A DNA stretch of 64,000 bases, taken from NCBI RefSeq assembly GCF_018389385.1, contig NZ_CP062698.1, positions 2,111,501-2,175,500 on the forward strand. The letters are read 5' to 3'. Each line of letters opens with the position of its first letter. Within the stretch, counting starts at the first letter, position 1. This DNA is from Anthocerotibacter panamensis C109. GTDB lineage: Bacteria > Cyanobacteriota > Cyanobacteriia > Gloeobacterales > Anthocerotibacteraceae. The notes beneath the pieces were generated by a model, which did no database searches, had not been told where the DNA came from, and saw nothing but the letters and a program-made list of their open reading frames with translations. A program made the position numbers and the translations under genes. Of this stretch, positions 8,421-16,912 are shown piece by piece.

Positions 8421-9683
8421 ATGAATGCCAGTGCCGAAGTTATCTGTGTCGGCAGTGAATTGCTCCTCGGCCAGATCACCAACACCAACGCCCGCTTCCT
8501 CGCCACCGAACTGGCCCGCCTAGGCGTCCCCCACTATTTCCAGACGGTGGTCGGCGACAACGAAACGCGGATTCATGAAGCCCTGAGTGTCGCTGCGGCT
8601 CGCTCTGGGCTGCTCCTGTTCACCGGGGGGCTCGGGCCAACGGCTGACGATCTCACCCACGAATCCCTCGCGAGCTACTTCAACGTGCCGATGGTCGAGG
8701 GGCAGGGCCTCTGGGAAGACCTCCAGGCCAAATTTCAAGCGCGCGGGCGGGTCGCCACCGAGATCCAGCGCAAACAATGCCTCTTGCCCGCCGGAGCCCA
8801 TGTCCTGCCCAATGCCTGGGGCACGGCGGTCGGGCTCCTCTGGGAAGCGCGCCCCGGCTTGCATATCCTGACGTTTCCGGGTGTACCGGGCGAGATGACC
8901 CGGATGTGGCAAGCCAATGCTGTTCCTTACCTCAAGGCTCTAGGCTGGGGGAAGCGGGTCTTCCACAGTGAAATCCTCCGTTTTTGGGGCGTGGGTGAGG
9001 CTCAACTGGCCCAAAAAGCACATCACCTCCTCCAGAGCACCAATCCCACGGTCGCACCCTACGCCCAAGGCGGCGAAGTGCACCTCAGGGTCACCGCTGC
9101 CGCCCCCGATGTCGAAACGGCCCAAACGCTGATGGCTCCTGTCATCGCTGAGTTGAAGACCTTGGGCGGAGCCTATTACTTCGGGTCCGATGAGACCACC
9201 CTGCCCTTAGCGGTGGGTTCCCTTTTGAACCATCAAGGGCAGACCGTAGCTGTAGCCGAGTCCTGTACCGGCGGGTTAGTAGGGCAACTCCTTACGGCTG
9301 TAGCAGGCAGTTCGCGCTACTTCCGCGGCGGCATCATCGCCTACGACAATCAGGTGAAAATAGACCTCTTAGGCGTGGACCCGGCTCTTTTGGCGCAAGA
9401 AGGAGCGGTCTCTCTAGCGGTGGCTTGTCAGATGGCCGAGGGGGTCCGGGCTCGCCTTGGCACCGACTGGGGGGTATCGATTACCGGGATCGCTGGACCG
9501 GGCGGCGCAAGTGCAGGCAAGCCTGTAGGACTGGTCTGTATCGCAGTCGCCGGCAAGGACGGCACTAGGGAGTGGGAGTATCGCTTTGGAGCACAGCAAG
9601 GGCGCGAAAGCGTCCGCTGGCTCAGTGCTCACGCTGCGCTGGATGGCCTGCGCCATCAGATTAATAAATTTTCACAAAAATAA
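8421..9683 (+). CDS. cinA: CinA: competence/damage-inducible protein, NMN amidohydrolase domain
   Basis: Full-length CinA (420 aa). The N-terminal molybdopterin-binding-like (COG1058) domain, which hydrolyses ADP-ribose in studied homologues, begins AEVICVGSELLLGQ and carries the LLFTGGLGPTADDLT signature. The C-terminal domain (about 260-420) is the NMN deamidase module, with AVAESCTGGLVGQLL and SITGIAGPGG. The protein therefore probably belongs to pyridine-nucleotide salvage. The ATG at 8421 is preferred because homology starts at once; the ATG at 8406 would add five residues. It is followed closely by a small ORF and aroQ. Confidence 0.94.
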   Translation: MNASAEVICVGSELLLGQITNTNARFLATELARLGVPHYFQTVVGDNETRIHEALSVAAARSGLLLFTGGLGPTADDLTHESLASYFNVPMVEGQGLWEDLQAKFQARGRVATEIQRKQCLLPAGAHVLPNAWGTAVGLLWEARPGLHILTFPGVPGEMTRMWQANAVPYLKALGWGKRVFHSEILRFWGVGEAQLAQKAHHLLQSTNPTVAPYAQGGEVHLRVTAAAPDVETAQTLMAPVIAELKTLGGAYYFGSDETTLPLAVGSLLNHQGQTVAVAESCTGGLVGQLLTAVAGSSRYFRGGIIAYDNQVKIDLLGVDPALLAQEGAVSLAVACQMAEGVRARLGTDWGVSITGIAGPGGASAGKPVGLVCIAVAGKDGTREWEYRFGAQQGRESVRWLSAHAALDGLRHQINKFSQK

Positions 9684-9754
9684 ATACAACTTGATCCAGG
9701 GGATAAAAAGGGAAGCTATACTTGGACTTAAGGTGAACTAGTGACGTAGGACCC

Positions 9755-9883
9755 ATGAAAAAAGTCGTCCAGAAGGTCAGGGAGCTGCTTGAGGAACTAG
9801 CCGGGCTTCTTTCACCGAGCCCGCAACCGGGTCTTGTGCCCATTCCTGTGCGTTCCCGAGAGAGTAGACCTTCTCGCGGGTAG
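9755..9883 (+). CDS. Possible 42-aa small protein
   Basis: An ATG-initiated frame beginning MKKVVQKVRELLEELAG, then a Ser/Pro linker and an Arg/Pro-rich end (PVRSRESRPSRG). The first half would be a charged amphipathic helix. A TATACT box lies about 45 bp upstream; the ribosome site is weak. Similar very short proteins with an amphipathic helix and a PxPVR-like tail seem familiar from cyanobacteria, but I cannot name a family. It lies alone between cinA and aroQ on the same strand. Confidence 0.4.
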   Translation: MKKVVQKVRELLEELAGLLSPSPQPGLVPIPVRSRESRPSRG

Positions 9884-9916
9884 GGTTTTCTAGTCTGGAG
9901 TTTTTGTCTTAATCCA

Positions 9917-10357
9917 GTGCATATCCTTGTCTTGCATGGCCCAAATCTAAACCTGCTCGGAATTCGTGAGCCCGGTATTTATGGCTCGTTGACTCTTGCT
10001 CAGATCAATGAACTGCTGGATCACGAAGCTGCTCAACTGGGCGTAGCTTTAAAAATTTTTCAGAGTAACCACGAAGGCGAACTGGTCACGGCCATTCAAC
10101 AGGCGCTAGGGACTTTTGATGGCATCCTGATGAATCCGGCAGCCTATACCCACACCAGCATTGCGCTACGCGACGCGGTCAGCGCCGTGGGTCTGCCCTT
10201 AGTCGAGGTCCACCTCTCCAACATCTACCGCCGCGAGCCCTTTCGTCACCATTCCTACCTGAGCGGTGTTGCAGTCGGTCAAGTCGCTGGGTTTGGGGGC
10301 AATAGCTACCGGCTCGGGCTATGGGCGCTGGTGGACCACCTGCGCACCGCGCAATAG
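9917..10357 (+). CDS. aroQ: 3-dehydroquinate dehydratase, type II
   Basis: Third step of the shikimate pathway: 3-dehydroquinate to 3-dehydroshikimate, by trans elimination in a cytosolic dodecamer. The protein starts with a GTG codon and reads [14 protein letters not shown], the family hallmark. The lid Tyr region (REPGIYGS), the [12 protein letters not shown] catalytic segment and the [18 protein letters not shown] active-site segment with its catalytic His are all present. Length 146 aa is normal. It begins a close run with crr6 and aroK, placing two shikimate steps together around an NDH-1 assembly gene. Confidence 0.96.
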   Translation: MHILVLHGPNLNLLGIREPGIYGSLTLAQINELLDHEAAQLGVALKIFQSNHEGELVTAIQQALGTFDGILMNPAAYTHTSIALRDAVSAVGLPLVEVHLSNIYRREPFRHHSYLSGVAVGQVAGFGGNSYRLGLWALVDHLRTAQ

Positions 10358-10412
10358 TCCCCGTCTTAACGCAGCAGCGTGCTATTAAGCTAAAGAGGAG
10401 TAAATAGGACAA

Positions 10413-10877
10413 TTGGTGAACTTCACTCTTGACCAAGCCACGATTCACCGGCTGGACCTCTCTGGGGTCCGTCCCCTCATTGAAGAACTCGCCTGCGACC
10501 CCATCCGTAGTGCTCGTCAGTTCAGCTTTCAGATCGATTACCCACGACCGGAAGACGACCCGCGTGAGTTTTCGGAAATCGAAGACATCCGCCTTTGGTT
10601 TATTCGTTTGGATGCGGTCTATCCCTGGCTACCCTATCTCTTAAACTGGAAGTCAGGCGAGTTGACCCGCTATGCGGCTATGCTTGTCCCCCATCGCTTT
10701 GACCGGCGCGAGGGCATTATCTTCAGCGACGACGCGCTCTCTTTGTTTGTGTTGAGTAAGGTTTTTAGTGTCCACCACTGGCTGATGGGCCACAAGATTC
10801 AGAACAATGCTGACCTGCGCTATATGGCTCAGACCTTGGGATTTGACCTCGACCCGGCTTTCTTCTCGCTGTTGTAG
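10413..10877 (+). CDS. crr6: CRR6-like NDH-1 assembly factor (DUF1817)
   Basis: A 154-aa protein matching the cyanobacterial/plastid CRR6 family (DUF1817), needed for maturation of the NdhI subunit of photosynthetic NDH-1. Visible family segments are ARQFSFQIDYPRPEDDPREF, EIEDIRLWFIRLDA, YPWLPYLLNW and FDRREGIIFS, with a C-terminal HHWLMGHKI. No membrane helix: it is a stromal or cytosolic factor. There is no ATG; the gene must start at TTG (10413) or the next codon, GTG (10416), behind AGAGGAG and TAGGAC. It stops five bases before aroK, so the two are almost surely on one transcript. The family is a strong marker that the host is a cyanobacterium. Confidence 0.85.
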   Translation: MVNFTLDQATIHRLDLSGVRPLIEELACDPIRSARQFSFQIDYPRPEDDPREFSEIEDIRLWFIRLDAVYPWLPYLLNWKSGELTRYAAMLVPHRFDRREGIIFSDDALSLFVLSKVFSVHHWLMGHKIQNNADLRYMAQTLGFDLDPAFFSLL

Positions 10878-10882
10878 AACCG

Positions 10883-11428
10883 ATGCTCAAAAATTCTAAT
10901 GTCTACTTGATTGGCATGATGGGTGCGGGGAAGACCGCTGTGGGCCGACTCTTGGCCCGCCGTTTAGGTTACCAGTTTTTTGATACGGATACGGTGATGA
11001 AGCAGGCTACCGGTCAGACGATTACCCAACTCTTTGCTCAGGGGGAAGCTTCCTTTCGCGCGCTGGAGACTCAGGTTCTTCAACAACTTGCTCCCTACCC
11101 CCGCCTTGTCGTTGCTACCGGCGGTGGGATTGTCCTCGCTCGGGAGAACTGGGCTCAACTTCATAGCGGATTGGTGGTCTGGCTAGATGCCCCGGTAGAC
11201 CTCCTCTGGCAGCGCGTCAGCCCGGATATCGAGGCACGGCCTCTTGCTCAAGCAGGACTAGAGCACTTCACGCAGATGTTCAACCAACGCGTGTCCCTCT
11301 ATCGTCAGGCTGATGTGATCATAGATGGTGCGGGGAGTGTGGAGGAAGTCTGTATCCGCACGCTCCAAGGCATTCAGGAGCGGATTGAACAAGACCGGCC
11401 CTATATCGAGGAGCACCTCGGGCGTTGA
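10883..11428 (+). CDS. aroK: Shikimate kinase
   Basis: Phosphorylates shikimate to shikimate-3-phosphate with ATP. The Walker A motif GMMGAGKT is at residues 11-18, the shikimate-binding FFDTD is near 32-36, the Arg site is in the GEASFRALET segment, the GGG loop is VVATGGGIVL, and the lid-Arg region is SPDIEARPLA. Length 181 aa is normal. It sits five bases after crr6 and near aroQ, giving two shikimate-pathway genes in one run. No terminator was seen behind it. Confidence 0.96.
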   Translation: MLKNSNVYLIGMMGAGKTAVGRLLARRLGYQFFDTDTVMKQATGQTITQLFAQGEASFRALETQVLQQLAPYPRLVVATGGGIVLARENWAQLHSGLVVWLDAPVDLLWQRVSPDIEARPLAQAGLEHFTQMFNQRVSLYRQADVIIDGAGSVEEVCIRTLQGIQERIEQDRPYIEEHLGR

Positions 11429-11436
11429 GGGCGGCC

Positions 11437-11607
11437 TTACAGAGAATCGTCAGTCCGGTGGTTTAATTTCTCAGCAAGGCTGTCGAGGTCGTGATAAATG
11501 GCCTCTAATTGCTCCTGAACGCTGCGGATCTGGGGGTTGGAAGGCGCTTTGCGGTCTGAAGTGGGGGCAGGGGTGACCTGTTGGGGTTCCAGCTTGGTCT
11601 GAGGCAT
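11437..11607 (-). CDS. Possible 56-aa small protein with coiled-coil-like end
   Basis: A short leftward frame beginning MPQTKLEPQQVTPAPTS, followed by a helical, heptad-like stretch (IRSVQEQLEAIYHDLDSLAE). It has a disordered Pro/Gln/Thr-rich N terminus and an acidic helix at the C terminus; no Cys and no membrane segment. The stop lies eight bases from the convergent aroK stop. Ribosome binding is weak (CGGAGACAG about 12 nt upstream). The regular amphipathic pattern makes chance less likely, but I do not recognise a family. Confidence 0.45.
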   Translation of the reverse strand: MPQTKLEPQQVTPAPTSDRKAPSNPQIRSVQEQLEAIYHDLDSLAEKLNHRTDDSL

Positions 11608-11832
11608 GTTGGCTGTCTGTCTCCGGCGTGTGCGAAATATCCACCTATGTAGTTTTATATCATCTGAGGCCCATGGATCTGTACTTTAGCTCACAAAATG
11701 TATTGTCCTACACTCAGACCCATACGGTAGGAATAGTCTGTTGGTTTTGTTCTGGGAGTCTTGACCGGGGTTGCAGTCCACAGAAAAGCCTGCCGGGATG
11801 CGCTCCTGGCAGGCTGTTGGTCGGTACATGAG

Positions 11833-13410
11833 TTACTGGCAACCGGGGAACTTGAAGCTGGCGATACGGGTGCTCCAGTTAAAAGCCCCATTGCTCTTCA
11901 GGTATTCGGTGGTGAACCAGAAGGTGCAGTCATCGACTGGGTCTACGGAGAGGGTACTGTAGTCCCCCCAACGGCTCAGGTTGGACCCCTGCTGCGACCC
12001 GCCACCCACGAGAATGGAGTTTTCGGTTTGCAAGGTGCCGAGCGGATCGGAAGGAACGCGTCCGGTGTAGCGGATGGCGGGGGAGATGGTGCTGCTTGAG
12101 GCACTGTACCCCAACCCAATATTGCCCACTTTATCCATGGCGATGCTCCCCATCCAACGATAGGTGGCGTCGGGCGCATAGGTGCCTTGTTGGAAGACGA
12201 CAGGGGCTTGGTTGGCAATCCGCAACTCATACCAACGAATCCCGACACTCGTGTCTGCGGTTACAGAATGGTTGACCAAAAGCGATTGCACTCCCCCAAG
12301 GTTGCGGTAGGCGAGGCGGTACATCAGACGGTCAGCCAGAGAATCCAGGTTTTGTGTCGTTTCAGCTTGGGGAATACAGGTACCCCCGTTACAGGCAGCG
12401 GAAAATGCAGCTACCGGGACGGCGGTGGGTCCGAGGAAGGTCGCGTTCGCCGGAGTCGCAAAATCGGCGTGGAATCGCCAAATATTCAGGCGGTTATTTC
12501 CGAAATTGACGAAATAGTTGGGGGTGCCTACCGGCGGGGGCGTAGTTCCATCCAGGTCCGAAGGCAGGAGACCGCCGAAACTAGCGCTGAGTTGAAAGCA
12601 CTGTGCCGTCGCTACCGTGCCTGCTCGCATCGCCGCGCCATCATAGGCACAAGCTTGAGCGCCTTTGAATCGGATCTGGCGCGCGAAAATGTTGTAGGTG
12701 GCGTAGTAGCCATCCGGCCAGATGCCAAATTTTGGATAGTCATTGAAATCTCTATTGCCGAAGGAGAACGCATAAACGTTGTACGCTCCGGTGGCATCTG
12801 AAGTCTGCGAGACTGCGATGCACTGCAAAAAAGGTCTGGTTGACACCGAAAACTGCGTCAAGACCCAGCGGTTGTTCAACTTGTCGTACTGAACAATCGG
12901 GTCGCCATCGTTGTTGGACGCGCAACCGCCACCCAAGCTGGTAAAGAGTTGGTTGCCGGGGACTGGGCCTTGGACCAAGGCTCCGGTGGCCTTATCAAAG
13001 ACCGCGAAGGATTCGTTCACCCACTGTACGTACTGCGTTGCGCCCACGACGCCGGTGGTGTCAGGAGGAGCAGCATTCGGGGTGAAGCCATAATCGCCTT
13101 GGCCCACTCCTGCAAAGTTGAGACCCGTCGTAGCACTCACGCGGGGACCAGGGGTTGCTGATTGGAGCACCGGGTCTTTTTGACCCGCGCGATGACCCAA
13201 CGGAAGTGGAACTTGGAACAAGGGCTCATCGTGGCGTTCCCCTTTTCCAGGGCGCAACTCCACGTTCATCTCGGACACGCGCTTGGAAACTCCGTGGACC
13301 GACCGGATGATCTCAACAGACTGTGCCTGTGCAGCCTCAGCCAGAAGAGCTAGCCCAGAGCAGCACAGAACCACCAAACTGAACTTTTGAAACACTCGAG
13401 AAATATTCAC
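11833..13410 (-). CDS. Secreted beta-rich protein, unknown function
   Basis: A secreted protein of about 525 aa. I choose the GTG at 13410 because AAGGTG lies 5 nt upstream and the translation then opens with a classic Sec signal peptide (FQKFSLVVLCCSGLALLAEA, cleavage after AEAAQAQ). An upstream ATG at 13488 would bury the signal. The mature part is rich in Gly, Asn, Thr and aromatic residues and should be a beta-propeller-like exoprotein. A motif GDPIVQYDKLNNRWVLTQF, which I recall from large secreted proteins of soil and water bacteria, lies near residue 170. Nine or so Cys are scattered and may form disulphides. There are no catalytic signatures that I recognise and no partner genes nearby. 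Confidence 0.8.
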   Translation of the reverse strand: MNISRVFQKFSLVVLCCSGLALLAEAAQAQSVEIIRSVHGVSKRVSEMNVELRPGKGERHDEPLFQVPLPLGHRAGQKDPVLQSATPGPRVSATTGLNFAGVGQGDYGFTPNAAPPDTTGVVGATQYVQWVNESFAVFDKATGALVQGPVPGNQLFTSLGGGCASNNDGDPIVQYDKLNNRWVLTQFSVSTRPFLQCIAVSQTSDATGAYNVYAFSFGNRDFNDYPKFGIWPDGYYATYNIFARQIRFKGAQACAYDGAAMRAGTVATAQCFQLSASFGGLLPSDLDGTTPPPVGTPNYFVNFGNNRLNIWRFHADFATPANATFLGPTAVPVAAFSAACNGGTCIPQAETTQNLDSLADRLMYRLAYRNLGGVQSLLVNHSVTADTSVGIRWYELRIANQAPVVFQQGTYAPDATYRWMGSIAMDKVGNIGLGYSASSSTISPAIRYTGRVPSDPLGTLQTENSILVGGGSQQGSNLSRWGDYSTLSVDPVDDCTFWFTTEYLKSNGAFNWSTRIASFKFPGCQ

Positions 13411-13413
13411 CAC

Positions 13414-13816
13414 TGCACCTTGGTAACTAGGGGAAGTCCGTAAAGGCAAAAGCTGCCTGACCAAATAGGTTGAAGCCCTGTCTAGCAAGTTTTTCAGGTA
13501 CTTGAAGCCCAGTGGCTAAGTCCTGGTCAACGCAGAGCTTTCTCACCAGGTTGGTCAGCTATACAGCGATTCAAAGAATTGTATATCAATTGAATAGCAA
13601 TTTTTGGAAATTAGCTAAAGCTTAGCAAAAGTTATAGTACTGAACTGAGTCTTTTGCAGTATGGCTCATAAGTTAATTGGCTATGAAGCTTTTGCCCAGC
13701 TATTTCTGCTGCTCATGGGTTCCTGTGGCAGTAGTATTGCTCTTGGGGTGCACGTGCTACCCAAACGCTTGGGTCAAGCTACGGTGTATTGCAGTCTACA
13801 GAGCCCATGGACAGGA
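13414..13816. other. Gene-poor AT-rich interval
   Basis: About 400 bases between the secreted-protein gene and the next leftward gene. It includes an AT-rich stretch (about 13570-13640) with TGATATACA on the minus strand, a plausible extended -10 for the secreted-protein gene. A rightward ORF at 13661 overlaps the gene at 13817-14032 and lacks a ribosome site. Nothing else was recognised. Confidence 0.4.
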
Positions 13817-14032
13817 TCAGGTCTGGTCCTCGCGGGTGATCAGGTCTTGCAAATAGGTCTGCGCTTGTTGGGGGGAGAAGAGCATCGCCTCACCCTGTTG
13901 TAAAATCTCATACTTGCCCCCACGATAGCCATGTCCGACAATTAGCCCCAGACGAATAGCCTCGTTACCTAGTTCGTTCAGTTGATTATAGCCAGGAGCA
14001 TCCAGACCCAAGTTGCGTCGTTTCCCAAGCAT
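13817..14032 (-). CDS. Small hypothetical protein (71 aa)
   Basis: Unrecognised. It begins MLGKRRNLGLDAPGYNQLN, contains LIVGHGYRGGKYEILQQG and ends with a helical SPQQAQTYLQDLITRE segment. AGGTG lies 5 nt before the ATG, and the composition is that of a small soluble basic protein with no Cys. A transposon or toxin origin is not evident. It is divergent from the large glycosyltransferase gene and faces a 400-bp gene-poor stretch. The alternative rightward frame over its 3' half looks like translated non-coding DNA. Confidence 0.6.
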   Translation of the reverse strand: MLGKRRNLGLDAPGYNQLNELGNEAIRLGLIVGHGYRGGKYEILQQGEAMLFSPQQAQTYLQDLITREDQT

Positions 14033-14312
14033 TGTTCACCTATCTTTTGGTTTTTTAAGCGTATAAATTCTTTTATAGCGGTTTTAGGAAGGCAGCGCAC
14101 ATCCCCGCAAGCACGGACAGGCTGAAAGCCTAGCAAGGCTTGGTGCCTCGGTCCTTAACCTACCAAATCTCCATGGACAACCCACTGAGGGAAGATTTTA
14201 TCCAGTGGCCTGGGTATCTATGCTCTTTTGAAGCAGGTTTCTGGAAGGGTGCGGACGCTGCCCTGTGCTCCTTTCCATCTGGGCTTGCAAGCTGCCACTG
14301 GGGATCTCGTGC
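14033..14312 (+). other. Possible structured leader before the glycosyltransferase
   Basis: An intergenic stretch with small paired segments: AGGCT-GAA-AGCCT, a GGCA and TGCC closing pair around it, and CAAGGCTTGG. It ends at the ribosome site GGGGAT before the ATG at 14313. No known riboswitch class was matched. An AT-rich patch at 14045-14080 could hold divergent promoters. Confidence 0.3.
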
Positions 14313-16607
14313 ATGTCTGGCTCCTTTGAATTTTTGACTACAGGACTGTTATTCTCAGCCGCTGCTTTTGCCATCGCAGTTATGTTACTGGGGATGGAGC
14401 ATCGCTTGGGCTGGCAGGAGCGGTCCTGGTGGACCCCAGCGCTGTGGGTCCATGGCGGGGCAGCCCTACTCGCCGGACTGTTGACGCAGCAGAGCAAGCT
14501 GGTGTTGGTCGCGGTGGGTCTGAGCCTGGTAGGGACAGGGGTAGGAGCCCGTCTGCTCAAAAACTTCAGGCGCTCCGGGCAACTTCTGCTGATCGCGAAT
14601 ATCCAGACGACCCTGTATGGTCTCTTTTGGGGCATAGCGTTTATTCTGCTGTTACCCGTCAGTACGCCCACTCGTCTACTGATGCTCGTCGGGTATCCCT
14701 TGGTGCTGGTCACCCTGCCGCTGGGACTGATTCAAAATCTCGAGCTGTGGGAAGTCCTCCTTCGCAAAACCTGGACCCGACCACGCACTTCCTTGCCTAT
14801 GGTACCACGGGTGCGCTATCCCAAAGTCTCCGTGCATGTGCCTGCTCACCGCGAGCCCCCCAGTGTGGTCATCGCCACGCTGGATGCCTTAGCTCGTCTG
14901 GAATATCCCAATTTTGAAGTGCTGGTCATCGACAACAACACTCCCGACCCGGCCTTATGGAAGCCGGTCAAGGCACACTGTGCCCATCTAGGAGAGCGCT
15001 TCCGGTTCTTCCATGTCGAGCAGATGACCGGAGCTAAGGCGGGGGCGCTCAACTTCGCGCTCAGTCATACCGCCCCTGACGTCGAACTGGTGGCGGTAGT
15101 AGACAGTGATTATCTGGCACAGCCGGACTTCCTGGCAGCCTTAGTCGGTCATTTTGATGACCCAGAAATAGGATTTGTCCAGCCGCCCCACGATTACCGC
15201 GATTGGGAAACAAGCCTGTATTTGAGGATGTGCTACTGGGAGTATCGGCTCTTTTTTGTTACCACGATGGTCACCCTCAATGAGCGCAATGCTGGTTTGA
15301 CCGTAGGCACCATGTGTATCATCCGCCGTACGGCCCTCCAAGAGGCGGGGGGATGGTCGGAGTGGTGCGTCACCGAGGACTCCGAACTGGCGATTCGTAT
15401 CCATGCCCTGGGCTACGCGTCGGTCTACCTCACGACCAGCTTTGGGCGGGGGCTCATCCCTGAGACCTTTAGGGGCTATAAACGGCAACGCTTCCGCTGG
15501 ACCTACGGGCCGGTCCAGGAGTTCAAGCACCACCTGCCGCTGTTTCTGCCGCGACCTTTTGGTCAGCCTTCCGCCCTCTCCCCACTCCAGAAGCTCCACC
15601 ATATGAACCACGGACTGGCCCCTTTTCTCAGTGGGATAGGGACCTTGTTTGCGCCCATAGGACTCGCGGTCCTCTGCTCGATGGCGCTGCATCAGGAGGT
15701 GGTACAGCTACCCTTGGTGCTCTGGGTGGTGACCGCTCTGTTGGGGGTAAGCGGGATAGGATTCACGTGGCTGCTCTATGACGTGGCGGTGGGATGTTCC
15801 TGGCTTGACATGATCGGGGCGATGGTCGCTCGTCAGGCGCTTGGACATACAGCAATGGTCGCGAGCCTCTGGGGGGTGTTTACCGAGCGTATCCCCTGGC
15901 AGCGCACCGACAAATTCAAAGCCCTGCCCGTGGGACTGGTCGCGTTACATTCCGCCCGCACCGAGTTATTGCTGGGATTGACCTTGGTGGGGGCTGCGTG
16001 GGCTGTGGGTTGGAACCGTGCACCCAGCGGACTGTTTTTACTCTTGCTCCTCGGGGTCTTCTTTCAGGGACTGGGCTACTTCGCCGCCCCAGCCCTGGCA
16101 CTTTTGGCCGAGCGGGATATTCAAGCGCAGCAGCCGACGCCCAGCTTCAATCCGCGCCCGGTGTGGGTGGGGTTAGCGACGGTAGGATTGCTGGTAGGTT
16201 TTTATCGTCTGCGACCTCCCACACCAACAATCAGCAACCCACAGGTCCTAAAGCAGGAACAACAGGTTGCACGCCCGGATCTTCTGGAGCCTAAACTTCT
16301 TGAACCTCCAGAGGAAGAACGTGACCTAGCTCAAGAAAAACGGGATGTGCCCAGACCCGTGGCAAATCCCGTTCGCAGGGTCCAAACTCGGCATTTGCTC
16401 AAGGTGGTAGCCAAAAAGCCGCTGAGGATTCAGCCTGTGGAGGCCCCGCCCGCCCCGCCCGTCCCATCGCCGCCGCTCATCGTTCCACCGACTCCTGATA
16501 CCTTCCTGGCTGAAGCCGATAGCGAGCAGACGATCCCTATGGCTGAAGATTGTTATGACCCTGAATTTAAGCGCACCGATTATCGCTGCCGCAACCGGAA
16601 GAATTAA
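14313..16607 (+). CDS. Membrane family-2 glycosyltransferase (cellulose-synthase-like)
   Basis: A processive-type GT2 enzyme of 764 aa. Four N-terminal transmembrane helices (about residues 8-145) precede a GT-A domain with VIDNN (206-210), DSD (264-266), TED (354-356) and QRFRW (392-396), the D,D,D,QxxRW set of beta-glycan synthases and related transferases. Several further helices (about 425-635) should form a translocation channel. The product sugar cannot be assigned; there is no PilZ domain or bcs-type neighbour. An unusual tail of about 130 residues follows the last helix, rich in Pro, Glu, Arg and Lys, and ends with FKRTDYRCRNRKN. The start at 14313 is chosen because upstream codons give no homologous sequence. 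Confidence 0.88.
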   Translation: MSGSFEFLTTGLLFSAAAFAIAVMLLGMEHRLGWQERSWWTPALWVHGGAALLAGLLTQQSKLVLVAVGLSLVGTGVGARLLKNFRRSGQLLLIANIQTTLYGLFWGIAFILLLPVSTPTRLLMLVGYPLVLVTLPLGLIQNLELWEVLLRKTWTRPRTSLPMVPRVRYPKVSVHVPAHREPPSVVIATLDALARLEYPNFEVLVIDNNTPDPALWKPVKAHCAHLGERFRFFHVEQMTGAKAGALNFALSHTAPDVELVAVVDSDYLAQPDFLAALVGHFDDPEIGFVQPPHDYRDWETSLYLRMCYWEYRLFFVTTMVTLNERNAGLTVGTMCIIRRTALQEAGGWSEWCVTEDSELAIRIHALGYASVYLTTSFGRGLIPETFRGYKRQRFRWTYGPVQEFKHHLPLFLPRPFGQPSALSPLQKLHHMNHGLAPFLSGIGTLFAPIGLAVLCSMALHQEVVQLPLVLWVVTALLGVSGIGFTWLLYDVAVGCSWLDMIGAMVARQALGHTAMVASLWGVFTERIPWQRTDKFKALPVGLVALHSARTELLLGLTLVGAAWAVGWNRAPSGLFLLLLLGVFFQGLGYFAAPALALLAERDIQAQQPTPSFNPRPVWVGLATVGLLVGFYRLRPPTPTISNPQVLKQEQQVARPDLLEPKLLEPPEEERDLAQEKRDVPRPVANPVRRVQTRHLLKVVAKKPLRIQPVEAPPAPPVPSPPLIVPPTPDTFLAEADSEQTIPMAEDCYDPEFKRTDYRCRNRKN

Positions 16608-16912
16608 ACTGGGCTATGAATTTGAGGGAATGGTGCTGCGTCAATTTAGCTGAAAGAATCAAAGGTTAGTATTGCTAGATACGCTTAGCCTAAGACCCAA
16701 TTGTATTTCGCTATCCCCAGGTTGCTTGCGATTACTTGGTCCCCAAAAAGTGGGTAGAAATCAGCACGATAAAAGAGAGAAACGCTCAGATAGCCAGCCA
16801 GAGCCAAGATTGAGCCCAAAACAGCGCTTACTCACACTATCAGTAGCGTAAATTCTTGGCTCAAGTACTCTCTGTGGTGTAGAGTATTTTCAACACACGT
16901 GGGAGTAAAGGC
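16608..16912. other. Intergenic region with promoter of the AbrB-like gene
   Basis: About 305 bases without a convincing gene. The last 50 bases hold a near-perfect inverted repeat and the ribosome site GGGAGTAAAGG of the cyAbrB gene. The first part shows no terminator with a U-run behind the glycosyltransferase. Confidence 0.4.
16864..16888. promoter_or_regulatory. Inverted repeat before the cyAbrB gene
   Basis: AGTACTCT and AGAGTATT (seven of eight positions complementary) are separated by nine bases, 24 bp before the ATG. The position suits an operator, possibly for autoregulation by the AbrB-like product. The right arm also supplies an AGAGTATTTT stretch that could overlap a -10 element. 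Confidence 0.4.

Noticed and set aside
12187-12801. Rightward frame of 204 codons over the secreted-protein gene
   Set aside because: Antisense shadow; the minus strand has a signal peptide, a good start and consistent composition.
13661-13903. Rightward 80-codon frame
   Set aside because: Overlaps the better-supported leftward gene at 13817-14032, and no ribosome site precedes it.
14033-14312. Riboswitch before the glycosyltransferase
   Set aside because: Paired segments exist, but none match the conserved cores of c-di-GMP, glutamine, cobalamin or other riboswitches known to me.
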